Shown here: in pieces, positions 24,101-33,188 of the stretch
Layout of the letters: each line of letters opens with the position of its first letter
Position numbering within the stretch: the first letter of the stretch is position 1
Assembly (NCBI GenBank): GCA_947561395.2
Contig: OX387184.1
Location: 58,773,197 to 58,837,196, forward strand
From: Buxus sempervirens
Taxonomy: Eukaryota; Streptophyta; Magnoliopsida; Buxales; Buxaceae
Direction of reading: 5' to 3'
Length of the DNA stretch: 64,000 bases
Position numbers and translations under genes: made by a program
Notes under the pieces: generated by a model
The model's input: only the letters and a program-made list of their open reading frames with translations
What the model was told of the DNA's origin: nothing
Database searches by the model: none

Positions 24101-27100
24101 ATTCAGAGTTAACATAAAAACGTATAGCAAGTCAATTGCCAACAAAGTGGCAACTGATAAAATAAAGCATGTCAAAAGCAAATTAAAAATTAAAAACGAA
24201 AGGAGATTTTAGTTTGTAATGATGGTTTTATATATGGGACACCTGGTTTGGACTATTAGATGGATCAAAAAAGAGATACATATGAGAAGCATAATAATTA
24301 ATAAGATCCAGCCTGTCATCATGTAAGCAACATCAAGGATCAGTAATAGAATTTCTAAGGAACAACGATAACCACAACATGAAATTCATGAGTAATATGG
24401 AAGAACAGGAAAACGTAAAATGCAAAAAACCTCACATTTGTTTTCAGCCAAATATGCAAACAACTAAACCATATATATGACAAAGTATCAAATATGTGTC
24501 AACTAGCTACTCTTCATCAACTGAAACAGAGAAAAAGTAAAAATACTCACTGAATATGAGAAATCACAAGAAAAAAGTTTGATTTTCAGAAAAATAAGCA
24601 TTAATTCCAAATATCAAAATAAATTTTCTACATAAGTATGGAGAACAAATAAATAGATAAAAAACATAAAATATAATTCTTGGGGCAAAGCCTGATGTTT
24701 GCACATTCACATTATAATAATTAACCCATTTTTAGATTGAGCTTCAAAGTAACCTCAATGAATCTTCAGTCCAATCTTATGGGAATGTGAAAACAACCCA
24801 AATCAAGTAATAAATTGCTTATAAAAGCCGCACCTAAACATTTTAGCAAAGCTTAGCATGTAAGGATTTATAACAGATAAAAGCAATTTATTGGTCAAAT
24901 GCTATTTAAATCATAATACAAAGAGTAAGCAAGACAATAGTGATATTTGGGCTGCTAAAAAAAATTTCATAAATAATTCTCCTAAACATTTATATGCTAG
25001 CTTACATAACAGTAATGCATCAACAATAATTTAAAAAAAAAAATACAGTCCAAAACTTAGTAAAGCATGTTAAAATTAAGAATGCAAGAATATAGGCTAG
25101 TAGTTAAAAGCTATTTACAGCCTAATATATTGATTTATCAATCAGAGGAGGAGGTGGAGGAGTAAGAGGAGGAGGAGGATGAGAAGAACTTAACAAAATG
25201 GCAAATTATTTAGTTAGAGATAATATCTCCTCCTCAAACACAAACCACATGTAAACATCGATGTATTTAAGGAATCAGGCTAATGCATGAACCATCCCCA
25301 TGCAAAGCAATGCATAAGATAGTGGAAAAACCTCAGTATATAATTTCTCTAATCCAATAAATGATGAGTTATACATATTATTGATGCATCTTAAATAATA
25401 AAAATAGAGAGCAAACTTTGCTAAAGACAAAATATGACAAAATTGAGCAACGAGGTAAGCAGTTTAGTAGTTAAAAGCAATTTAACAACAGAAACATGTA
25501 GTTACAAGGGGGAGCACAATTGAAAACTGGGAATTTTCTAAATCTTCATACTATTCGAGTAAAGAGCTAAACTAAATTAAAGTCCAAACATGTCAAAAAC
25601 TGAGAAAAAGGAAAACAATTTAGTGGTTAAATTGATTTTCTTCTCACAATTCATAGTAATTCTTATCAAAGTCCATAACTTCTTTTGCCGATATAAGTTT
25701 ATACCTTCAGTTATATCCATTTAATTGACTTATACAAGATGTTTGTTTTGACCCCAAAAGATAATTAAAAAAACATGATTTGTTTAAATATAAAACTAAC
25801 GAATGATTTATACATAATCTTACAAGAAGGTAATATACCACCTTAAGCCTCTATCTCCTCTTAACTAATTGCGAGAGACCACCTGAATTCATAAAACCCA
25901 TCAACAAGCTTCAAAACCAGAGGAAAGAAATCTTGGAGGCCACTTCTAGAAAGAGTATCTTAATATACACTCATCTTCTCCCAAACTTAAGTCCTCTTTA
26001 TTGCCATTAAACAGTCCTTGTGAGACAAATAAACCAATATAACTTCATCATATAATACAGCACAGAACAATTCACCCAAACAATAAACCAAAAAGCCTGT
26101 CCAATTTACCTAGACTATGTCACACAACTTTCTCATCACATGGTCTCATAGATTGCCACAAGAAGTAAATCCCAAAGGTTTCAAGGAGCCAAATTATATA
26201 AACTAAGCACTAATAGGAAGTCAATAATTACATGAGTACCAGAGTTTTGAGTCTTTGACACATCTATCAAAATACAGTGGTACAAGTACACATCTCTTCC
26301 AATTTTTCTAAAGGAAAAAAAATGATAGTTTAACAGAAATAATAAAAATGCTGCTTCAAATCTAGAGGAAAGAAATGTTGGAGGCCACTTCTAGAAAGAG
26401 TACCTTAATATATACTCATATTCTGCCAAACTTCTGCCTCTTTATTGTCATTTAACAGTCCTTTCCAGATAAATAATCCAATTTAGCTTCATCATGTCAT
26501 ATGAAGCAGTACAATTCACCAAGAAAATGACCCAAAAAGCCTGTCCAATATACCTAGATTTTTTCACACAACTTTCTCATCACATGGTATCACAGATTAC
26601 ACAACAAGAAAACCGTAAAGATTTCAACAAGCGAAATTATGTTATCAAAGCATTCATAGGAAATCAACAACGACATGAATAATGGAGCTTTGACACATCC
26701 ATCAACAAGCAGTGGTATGAATGCACATCTGTTCCAAACTTTCCAGAGCAACAAATTTGACACTTTAACAGAAATTTATAACATGTTTCTGATCTGAGCA
26801 TCCATATCCAACAAAATTTCCAAATAGAAAAAAAAACATAAAGGGAAAAAGTTCAGCAAATGGATTCCTTTCAAGAAATTTGTGAGGAAACCATATCTCA
26901 GAGATGTGATTATATTCAAAATATTTGCTCAATGGGAGAAAAGTTGATTAATGTATAAGATATATTTACTAAGTAATTCAGAAAACAACCTACTATTAGG
27001 ATGACTTAGGAGTGAATTTCTATACATAATCATTTCTTCGGATTGTCATTTTCTTCGGAGAAAATTTATGAATAATTGTTTGTGAAAAGGGATAATAAAA

Positions 27101-28732
27101 TGTACCCAAAAATTCACATATTGGTATTGGCCATGCACAATTTCAACCATGCAACTGCCATGTCGAGTCTAAGAAGACCAACTTTTTTCTTTGCAGTTTG
27201 GATAGCATACACATATGTGGTATGTATTGTTTATTGTTATTATAGGGCACAAATAAGTCATACCACGCATTGATTTAAAAGAACTCATGCAGATTATGAA
27301 TTCCCTGACACTTTCCACTCTATTAATAATAATTATAATTATAATTATAATGAAAGAGGGAAACCTGATACACAAGTCAAGAGAGGATTTTTCATTCTGA
27401 AATTCTGTACAAAATGGACAGAGGAAAGGGAAAACAGAACAGAAATCCACAAGAAGATTGGGAAAAAGAAAGAAGGTTTCCAATCCCAAACCACCAACCT
27501 ACAATTCCGTGGTTCTAAAAGCATTGGGGCGTGAAGAATTCAGCACGACAGCAGAACTTATACTAGTATTCTGGATTGGATTGGCACAATTTTTTCTACG
27601 AATTTTTATATATACCTCTAAGTGCCGCAGTGTCTCAATTAAGAGTGATTGCTTCTGCTTAAGAAGCACAAGCTGGTTTTGGAGCGTAGAGAACTCGATC
27701 CTCATGATCTGTTCACTGTCCTGGATTGCTGCCTCATCCACGCCTTCCTCCAACAACCGCTGCCTTAACTTCTCGGTCGATACAACAACATTGTCGACCG
27801 GAGCCATAAGTTCGCTGTTGGACATCCGCGGAAACATGTCCTTCACAGCCTGCAATGCCTCCATCCATGTCACTCGATCTTCCCGTGAGTCAGCCCTCAA
27901 ATGCAACCGCTTTGTTCCAGTGAATATCGAAAATCTCTTATCATCCGATTTACTCTCACGGATTGAAGAAACCTAGAATAACAAATTTACACAACTACCA
28001 ACTTACGAGAACACGGCTAAAACATACTCAATTCGAAATGAAATTGGAAAAAAAAAAAAAAAAACAATGTCCCCCTTACGATACCTTGAGGTGAATTTCA
28101 CCAAAAGGCTTGCGGCGAAGTTGAGTTGGATCGCTCTTGTGACGGGAGAGTCGACGGAGAGATTCTTCACCAATGACCTTCGATCCTTTCTCTGTTTCCT
28201 GATTGACTAAAATCTTATCGCGTCCGTGAATCTTATAATACGATAGAACGCCGTCCTGAAGAACGAACCACCGAGGACGCCAACCTTTACCGTAATTCAC
28301 CCACTTGTACAGAATACCGGAGATGCCATTACCGACGATATCGTTGATCTTCACCTCTCTGTGATCCCCTAACAATAGCTGAGCCTGCTCGTTCATCGAC
28401 GGCAGCCGCGGCGACGAGTCAACGGCCGACGACGTCGTTCTATTATTCAAACGCCCGTGATCGCTGCTGCCACTGTTGTTACCACCATGATTGACGTTGC
28501 TGTTGAAGCTATGATTATGACTTCCGCGAATGCCATTGTTACACTTATTTGGATCCGAAAAGCAGCGAGGAGGGGAACCGCGACTACGATTCAAGGACTC
28601 AGATCTGACGTTCGTCACAGACGACGAAGGAGGAGGAGGCGGCGGCATATCGATGAGTTCCTTCAATGGAAAAGACGACGTCGCCGGTTTTCGATCGTGA
28701 ACGGCGGAAACGCAGCAGAAAGGAGGCATCAA
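1..28732 (-). CDS. ORP1-like: Oxysterol-binding protein-related protein (PH + ORD), 10 exons, 3' end cut by window
   Basis: Lipid-transfer protein of the plant ORP1/ORP2 group, which binds sterols or phosphoinositides at membrane contact sites. Exons on the minus strand: 28085-28732, 27616-27972, 23950-24049, 12474-12919, 10826-10981, 3972-4139, 3757-3897, 458-688, 245-358 and 1-164 (continuing). All introns are GT-AG and the phases agree, giving about 841 codons, a normal length for the subfamily. Visible order: a low-complexity N-terminus; a PH domain around residues 135-262 ([20 protein letters not shown]); a coiled coil around 285-350; an acidic stretch with a FFAT-like core FFDTRD at 396-401; then the ORD from about 465, with its signature EKVSHHPM formed across the exon 5/6 junction at about 568-575. 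The start is the first of two adjacent ATGs. No frameshift or stop interrupts the exons, so the gene looks functional. The stop codon should lie just outside the window. Confidence 0.93.
245..358 (-). CDS. ORP exon 9 (ORD C-terminal helices)
   Basis: 38 codons from [15 protein letters not shown] to the glutamine/arginine-rich [18 protein letters not shown] is the usual C-terminal ORD motif. The flanking introns are 99 and 80 bp. Confidence 0.92.
458..688 (-). CDS. ORP exon 8 (ORD)
   Basis: 77 codons in phase 0 from [13 protein letters not shown] to LNELTPELK. It includes the conserved [15 protein letters not shown] helix region. The donor is GTGATG. Confidence 0.92.
2897..2940 (+). mobile_element. 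Extremely 5'-truncated LINE (44 bp) with 19-bp target duplication
   Basis: A perfect 19-bp direct repeat (starting AATAAGACCAG) occurs at 2878-2896 and 2941-2959. It flanks a segment ending CTTTATTACTGATAAAAAAA, which resembles the 3' tails of L1 LINEs in this window. Poly-A plus a long duplication is the signature of target-primed reverse transcription. Confidence 0.75.
3617..3744. repeat. 64-bp tandem duplication in ORP intron 7
   Basis: Two units beginning ATCTCTGGAA.TGAAGGTAAGAGG lie head to tail with a few mismatches, about 20 bp from the exon 7 donor side. Confidence 0.7.
3757..3897 (-). CDS. ORP exon 7 (ORD)
   Basis: 47 codons in phase 0 from [12 protein letters not shown] to ERNPHQ, flanked by CAG acceptor and GTAATT donor. 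The middle of the ORD beta-barrel lies here. Confidence 0.92.
3972..4139 (-). CDS. ORP exon 6 (ORD signature SHHPM)
   Basis: 56 codons in phase 0, starting [14 protein letters not shown]. This is the OSBP fingerprint, joined across the 6.7-kb intron 5. The donor is GTATAA and the following intron is only 74 bp. Confidence 0.92.
5972..6767 (-). mobile_element. L1 LINE 3' fragment (zinc-binding RT domain and tail)
   Basis: The minus-strand frame at 6296-6748 encodes the zf-RVT domain common at the C-terminus of plant L1 LINEs: [15 protein letters not shown], then C-x2-C (QCIMCK) and H-x4-C (HLLIHC). A decayed C-terminal stretch follows. The plus-strand T-run near 5972-5981 fits the poly-A tail. 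The 5' portion is missing and no target duplication was found. Confidence 0.8.
8578..9508. mobile_element. Non-autonomous element with short terminal inverted repeats
   Basis: The left end CATGGTTTACTGGACCGG and the right end (reverse complement CATGGTTTACCAAACCGG) form imperfect inverted termini, with GC-rich proline-codon-like subterminal sequence. The interior is purine-rich with an internal duplication (GAGTGTGCTGAATT at about 9008 and 9105). No transposase frame and no clear target duplication, so the superfamily is unassigned. Confidence 0.55.
9830..10290 (+). pseudogene. Decayed Copia 3' end plus LTR-like segment
   Basis: The plus-strand translation around 9880-9960 resembles the Copia polyprotein C-terminus (VPSEDQ ... 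[14 protein letters not shown]), with stops. It is followed by a purine stretch and a possible LTR start TGTTGGGAAATA at about 9971. At about 10277 TCGGTATTAGAGA resembles the initiator-tRNA-Met primer site that normally follows a 5' LTR. Boundaries are approximate. Confidence 0.45.
10826..10981 (-). CDS. ORP exon 5 (ORD)
   Basis: 52 codons in phase 0, including [17 protein letters not shown], a conserved ORD segment. It ends in Glu-Lys of the EK-VSHHP signature. The donor GTTGCC is weaker than the others. Confidence 0.92.
11545..11880 (-). pseudogene. Unrecognised degenerate coding-like segment in ORP intron 4
   Basis: An 80-codon frame on the minus strand (11545-11787) continues upstream, after one stop, into [20 protein letters not shown]. 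The composition looks protein-like (balanced residues, [10 protein letters not shown]), but I recognise no family. It is not needed for the ORP reading frame. It may be a relic of a captured gene or transposon. Confidence 0.3.
12474..12919 (-). CDS. ORP exon 4 (acidic FFAT-like region and start of ORD)
   Basis: 446 nt, entering in phase 2 (completing the Glu codon) and leaving in phase 0. It carries an Asp/Glu-rich tract with FFDTRD, a serine-rich linker, and the start of the ORD ([14 protein letters not shown] ... YEWGKM). The donor is GTAAGT. Confidence 0.92.
13630..13766 (+). mobile_element. RTE-type LINE fragment, left half
   Basis: Plus-strand translation with frameshifts reads [15 protein letters not shown] ... 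[12 protein letters not shown], matching the RT C-terminal region of plant RTE LINEs. The matching right half resumes at about 20378, after the L1 insertion. Confidence 0.6.
14126..16599 (+). mobile_element. Non-autonomous Helitron (2.47 kb) inside the L1 LINE
   Basis: Starts TCTATATATTA after host A and ends CTAG before host T, the A^T insertion rule of Helitrons. An imperfect hairpin lies just inside the 3' end (TGCCCATG..CACAGGCA). Joining the flanks gives the continuous LINE frame GAT-ATA-GTT, and no target duplication is seen. Near the 5' end is a perfect 10-bp stem (14183-14192 with 14216-14225). Internally there are about 190-bp direct repeats (about 14235-14640) and CT-rich repeated modules with TTTTCTTGCAG (about 14640-14890). 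No Rep/helicase frame is visible. Confidence 0.8.
16730..17285. mobile_element. Tourist-like (PIF/Harbinger) MITE, 556 bp
   Basis: Nearly perfect terminal inverted repeats of about 45 bp begin GGCTGTGTTTGGA and continue through CCTGGATTTGGGGAGAAAAG. The flanks are TAA on the left and TAG on the right, a one-base-decayed 3-bp target duplication. The centre carries a (CAC)n-type stretch (about 16935-17125). It interrupts the L1 pre-RT region. Confidence 0.85.
18461..19400. mobile_element. LTR-like insertion within the L1 LINE
   Basis: L1 sequence stops after WNILFKR and resumes near 19420 ([13 protein letters not shown]). The intervening block begins TGTAAGGGCCTAGAAATTT, similar to solo-LTR starts elsewhere in the window. 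It ends with CGTGGACGTAGACACATTGC, typical of Copia LTR U5 regions. The exact ends and target duplication are not resolved, and two elements could be superimposed. Confidence 0.5.
20378..20680 (+). mobile_element. RTE-type LINE fragment, right half (3' end)
   Basis: Translation with stops resembles the RTE C-terminus ([26 protein letters not shown]). It matches the continuation expected after 13630-13766. A perfect hairpin and a 21-bp tandem duplication have arisen within it (see 20536-20611). Confidence 0.65.
20536..20611. repeat. Perfect 16-bp hairpin followed by 21-bp tandem duplication
   Basis: Arms 20536-20551 and 20556-20571 are perfectly complementary around a 4-nt AAGA loop. Immediately after, AGAGCATTGATGG... 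is duplicated exactly (20570-20590 and 20591-20611). It lies in dead LINE sequence, so it is probably a mutational footprint and not a regulatory site. Confidence 0.85.
20959..22021. mobile_element. Non-autonomous hAT element, 1063 bp, with 8-bp target duplication
   Basis: An exact 8-bp duplication TCTATATG lies at 20951-20958 and 22022-22029. The termini are short and imperfect: TAGGGTTGCT on the left and TAGGTATGCT on the right (reverse complement). Both ends carry GC-rich CCCG-type subterminal repeats and perfect 11-bp hairpins (20967-20977/20994-21004 and 21911-21921/21927-21937). The middle holds two tandem copies of a roughly 170-bp AT-rich unit (about 21054-21221, 21222-21391). No transposase frame. 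Confidence 0.88.
22411..22983. repeat. 287-bp tandem duplication
   Basis: Two head-to-tail copies begin GTGGAGAT.TCTCTTTCAAG at 22411 and 22698. They share the interior CATTTGAGGA.TATTTTAGTC and end AATTTTAGAAAATAATAAA. Divergence is about 10% by eye. A 21-nt C run follows at 23025-23045. Confidence 0.85.
23950..24049 (-). CDS. ORP exon 3 (100 nt, coiled-coil continuation)
   Basis: A short exon isolated between introns of 3.6 kb and 11 kb. It begins [14 protein letters not shown], continuing exon 2 in frame, and ends in phase 1 before GTATGA. It is easy to miss because it has no long open frame of its own. Confidence 0.9.
24050..27615. other. ORP intron 2 (3.6 kb)
   Basis: AT-rich, with no exon or intact transposon recognised. 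Its one clear structure is the 444-bp tandem duplication at 25909-26796. A short (AAT/TTATAA)n tract lies near 27325-27350. Confidence 0.7.
25909..26796. repeat. 444-bp tandem duplication in ORP intron 2
   Basis: GCTTCAAA.C.AGAGGAAAG starts at both 25909 and 26353. The two copies then run parallel (GGAGGCCACTTCTAGAAAGA, CCAAAAAGCCTGTCCAAT, CTTTCTCATCACATGG) to about 26796, with small gaps and substitutions. Confidence 0.85.
27616..27972 (-). CDS. ORP exon 2 (end of PH domain, coiled coil)
   Basis: 119 codons, phase 0 on both sides. It finishes the PH domain ([15 protein letters not shown] is the C-terminal helix) and enters a leucine-rich coiled coil ending LRHLE. The donor is GTATAT. Confidence 0.92.
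28085..28732 (-). CDS. ORP exon 1 (N-terminus and start of PH domain)
   Basis: Starts at ATG 28732-28730 and encodes 216 residues: a proline/serine/asparagine-rich leader, then the first half of the PH domain. It ends ...HLK before donor GTATCG. The 112-bp intron 1 that follows ends in CTAG. Confidence 0.92.
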
Positions 28733-29610
28733 AGAACAATCCGGCGATCAGATCATACCAACCCGTAGAATCACAGAGTGACGGAGAGTGGTGGTGGCGC
28801 GTGTACCGTTGTGGTGGTTCTCCGGCAAACGCGGCGGAGATTTTTATTTTCTTCTGAAGTTCAAAATTATCGAAAACTGAACGCGGAGCATGTGCTGGAC
28901 GGTTGTTTGACTTATTTCCTCAAGTCTATCTGTTCACAGATAAAGATTTTCTTTCACAGATAATAAACTAAAAATAGACTACTTTTCCGGTGGAAACGAT
29001 GGAGTGGCGATTCAGAGAAGCTTCCCTGGGCACGTAACCGGCGGATTCGCCGAAGAGCTGGGGACCCGGCGAAGCACGACCGGCGTCGGACGAGTCTTCG
29101 ACGACGGGATTACATGAGTCAGACGCACGCAGCAACTGCAACAAATGCGGTTTTAATAGCGCGAAGGTGTTGGACTGTGGCGTCTCGAGTTTGATTCCGT
29201 GCGGCGGTGATGCAGGAATATAAGTTAGAAAAGAAGACGGGTGGCATTATCGTGGAGGAAGAGATGTGGTGGAGAGAGCGGGACCACTGTGGCTTCATGT
29301 GTGCCCCGTGAGATACAACAGTTTCCGTTTTGGCTCAGGAGAACTGCCCGTTTGAAAGTTGATGCTATTGCCAGTTTTTGCTATTTTCACTTCCATATAA
29401 TGGTGTTTCATAAATATAAATTGCATGATGATTTTGAGTAACTAAAAATTTATCCTTTTTCAGAGAGAGTTAAAATTCCAATTTGTACAATCTTAAATTA
29501 AATGTATATGATACTTGAGTCATGGCATCTTAGAGTTCCAAGTTGGCTGTCTCTAACTTATTATTGAATGAGGGGGTTGGAATGTGCACTACTACACTCA
29601 TACATATAGA

Positions 29611-29720
29611 TGGCAATGGGGTGGATTAAATGGGGTAATATACCCTGTATATGATGGTATGGATTTTGTATTGTCAAACTCGGGTTAGGAGAGAGTTAGG
29701 GTTTAGCCCAACCTGCCTCG
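29611..29720. mobile_element. hAT-like terminal fragment
   Basis: TAGATGGCAATGGGGTGGAT resembles the common plant hAT terminus and is followed by CCC-rich subterminal sequence. No opposite end or target duplication was found, so it is probably truncated. Confidence 0.35.
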
Positions 29721-30956
29721 ACACACCCTTAATTTATTAAATTATTATTTTTATATATTAAGAATAATATTTTTATATATATCATATACAAAGTATACAT
29801 ATTTAAATAAATATATTATTGATTTATATATTCTATTTAAAGAACACATTTTATGAATTTTATAGTATAACCGGGTCAACCTCGACGTAAAAACTATTTT
29901 AGAAAAATACCAAATATTGGTCTTATCTTAAAAATAGCTAGGAACTCTTTAGGTAGCTTTTTACAAGATGTAAACATGATTAGTTACTTGATAAGATTGG
30001 ACGGTAGACTCTTTCAAGGATTTTCAAAGAACTATCTGTGAACCCACTCCTGTTCATAATTTAGTCCCCAAATATTGACCATCAGGTCCCAAATATTGTA
30101 TTGTCAAACTCGTGCTCATAAATAGAGGGAGCATACCTCTAGGCCCCAAATATTGACCACTAGGCCAACCCACTTGTGCTCATAATTTAGTCAATATGGA
30201 CGGTTTGGATTATTATTCTCGTCAGTTATCTTGAACATTACGTACTATATGGACGGTTTGGATTGATTCATAAGAAAAGGATTGATTTCTCACTACGCAA
30301 CTAAAGCTGGTGAGACACACCACAAGACCTTTTTAACCACTTTTATAACCGTTACAATTATCAATACTTTTACTTTAACAAAATTAAAAAAAAATTTATA
30401 AAAAGTAAATGAAAGCAACCGCCGGGACGAATCTGGAATATCTTCCCAAAAAGATCCGTTCGTAGGACCTTCCGCCCCTCAACTAATTTTCTATTTTGAT
30501 GGGCTACTGTTTTTTCAAATATTTAATTAAAGAATAAATTACACTTACGTCCTTTATTATTTCTGATAATTACATATAAGGCCCCTAGATTTTTGAAATA
30601 ACAATTACCTCCTTTATTTGTCAAACTTAATTTTATTTAAACTTTAAGTAATAAAGTTACCCATAATTTTTAAATTGATTATTAAAACTTTTAAACCTTA
30701 AAAAAATATTTTTACTATAAAAATATTATATCTTATACTTTTGTATACTTGGAGAATGGTATATTTGTCAAAATGTATTAAGATTTTTAGTAACATTTGT
30801 TCAAATGTGAGATTGTATGAAATGAAACAGACAACACAATGAGGAGGAGGGGGCGTGTGTTATTTTAAAAAACTGAGAGAGATATTTGTAGTTACCAAAA
30901 ACCAGAGGGGAGGTAAGTGCACGGAGATGGTCCCTGGCGAGCGAATGTTCGTGCGA

Positions 30957-31306
30957 CCACGTCTGGAAGGTCGTACTTAGTGACACGTGGCATAAAGAGA
31001 GAAATAGAGGTGGGGTCCGTATATTACGCTGGATACGTGGTCCGTCGTACAGACTTTGACCAAGATCTAGCCAATTATATATCGTTTGCTGACTTGGATT
31101 GCACGTGGCACAGTATTAGTTAGTTAAATGTCGGGGTTGAGTGGCTATACGTGAGCCAGATGGGCGAGTTAGAATGTCTCCACGTGCCCACCTACAATTC
31201 GAAAAGCCCGATTTGTGGCCCGCAAGTTCCGGCCAGCCTGCTTTATCACGTGTTTGAAAGAGATTGGCAATTATGGAAGCCCGAGGAAGATATCGTCAAA
31301 ATGACG
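30957..31306. promoter_or_regulatory. Cluster of eight ACGT-core (G-box/ABRE-like) sites
   Basis: ACGT cores lie at about 30959, 30985, 31035, 31103, 31149, 31182, 31248 and 31304. Three are full CACGTG (31181-31186, 31247-31252) or CACGTGGC/ACACGTGGC ABRE types (30984-30991, 31102-31109). These are binding sites for bZIP and bHLH factors in abscisic-acid, light and stress control. The cluster lies 2.2 kb upstream of the ORP start. No adjacent plus-strand gene is evident, so the target is unknown. Confidence 0.5.
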
Positions 31307-31554
31307 TGAGCAGGTGCCACAATGGTCCTTTTACTGGCAGTCCTCGTTCGTGTTAAAATTGGATTTTAGTAATACTTTTTAAAAATAAACCCAACCAAGC
31401 AATGTATTATCCGCTTTTAGCTTAACTTCACTTAGTCTCCTTATAATGACCTAGTCTCCTTATAATGACCTGCTAACATAGAAACCTGCCAGTCCCTCAT
31501 TGGCCCGCCCTCGTCCGTCTAACAACCTCTCATGGGCAACGTTAGGACCCACAC

Positions 31555-31680
31555 CAGCGGTGGCGAAACCAGGACTCCAAATCTAAGGGGGCAAAAAAAA
31601 TTTTAAATTAACACTTCTCATGAAATATAGAAATTTCAATGAATTGGAATGACAAACCAAAAATTTTCAACTAAATGGGA
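31555..31680. mobile_element. Truncated copy of the G-rich hAT-MITE family
   Basis: CAGCGGTGGCGAAACCAGGACTCC opens the segment, followed by CTTCTCATGAAATATAGAAATTTCAATGA. Both match the element at 54514-54934. The right terminus is absent and the G-run unit is present only once. Confidence 0.6.
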
Positions 31681-32595
31681 GGTCATAAAGCAAATCACAT
31701 GACCTCAACGTGGATGCTTGAAATGCTCCCTCCACATAATAGATGATAGAGACAGACAACTTTGTTAGACAAACAGGATCATGTTTCTGAGATACCCATA
31801 TAAGAAATTCTTAATTTCAGCCTTCTTATGGGTTCAATGAGTAATGGCTGCACGTTATGTGATCCCATATCTCCAATACTCACAAAAACAATATAATATG
31901 CACAAGCACATAATTTTTCATATCTTCTCCTCTGTGGTTTCCAAGAAGACAATAGAAAGAGACATATATATATATATATAAGTTGATTATGTAAAGATTG
32001 CATAGAAAGCTTCAAGAACCAGAAGATAATAAAAACAAATTTTGTATGAGGTTGTTCAATTTTCCCCTAAAGACCCACAAAGAGATTTTTAGTTCCCTTC
32101 AATTATTTTGCTAACCTAATTACCTACAAGCAACAACAAGCTATGTTGTGAATTGCCTTGCAATGTTTGTATTCCACAAAAGGCCTACATGTTTCCTGAT
32201 CTAACTGCTTTCATTTTTCTTACTTCTGGTGATAAAGTCCAAGAACATAATTCATGGCTCACAACCACAAGACTGGCTTCTATCATAGAGGGCATGACCC
32301 ACAGGACTCTCAAGTTTGGCTTTATAATGAGTGCCATATATGTTGACAAACTACTCAACCAAATATTATTTGTACATGTGTAAGTATTTCCACTCTCATG
32401 TATGGTCCTAGATTCTCACTATACAATATCTAGAATACCTAGGTTGTGCCATATCCAGACAATCCACAAAATCATAAATTCTGGCCATTGTGGCACTCAC
32501 CCGGGTCGGGCCAACCGTAGTTTGGTTCGGGTTAACTTATACTAGCAGTTGTTTTCCCAATTCACATCCACCCTTGGGCCCTACTAACTTGCTTA

Positions 32596-32948
32596 GGCCC
32601 CGTTTGGTATTCATTTTGAGAATACAATCCAAGGCTTGGAATGGTTCCATGTCTTGGAATGGGTTTTGATAAAATGAATTTTGAAAAATAAACTAAAGAT
32701 CAAAATCAATAGAGATCCCTTTTTGGATTCTCATTTCTAATTTTGCAAATTTACTCTTGAAAACTTGTAATATTTGTAAACACTAAAGGATATATTTGGA
32801 ATATTCTATAAAAAAATTCTTCTTGAGACAAGGAGAAATTTGTCTTTTAAAAAAAAGGAGGGGGGTGGTGAACTTATAATATTTGACTCTTTACAGAAAA
32901 GGTAAAGCCCTGAGCCAAACGTATCGAAAATGACCGCCAAACAAGGCC
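32596..32948. mobile_element. Tourist-like MITE, 353 bp, TTA duplication
   Basis: The termini GGCCCCGTTTGG and (reverse complement) GGCCTTGTTTGG are flanked on both sides by TTA (32593-32595, 32949-32951), the target preference of PIF/Harbinger elements. Non-coding. Confidence 0.85.
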
Positions 32949-32980
32949 TTATTTTGTTTTTGAATTAATCATCAATCATA

Positions 32981-33188
32981 TCTATACTATCTATAAAAGG
33001 AGGCACCCCTTGGGAATCACGACAAACAAAATGTGCATCTTACCCAGAAAGCCCTTACATAACAATGCCAAGATTCATTAATAAAAGAATAGAATAGTCA
33101 AAGCTGTCTCAAATTTTCTGAAACTAAATAGTGAATTATGCAAATGTCCCCTCCCACGATGTGCAGCACTGCACGTGCACCGTGCTAG
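32981..33188 (+). mobile_element. Miniature Helitron, 208 bp
   Basis: Begins TCTATACTATC after host A and ends GTGCTAG before host T. The region just inside the end can form a GCAC/GTGC stem. Its body is shared with decayed copies near 52400-52620 and its 3' end with 57030-57091. Confidence 0.75.

Noticed and set aside
27458..27976. 172-codon plus-strand frame
   Set aside because: It is antisense to ORP exon 2, whose PH and coiled-coil translation is clearly the real product.
28457..28768. Arg/Thr-rich plus frame opposite ORP exon 1
   Set aside because: Antisense shadow of the GC-rich exon. The composition (Arg runs) mirrors Pro/Ser codons on the coding strand.
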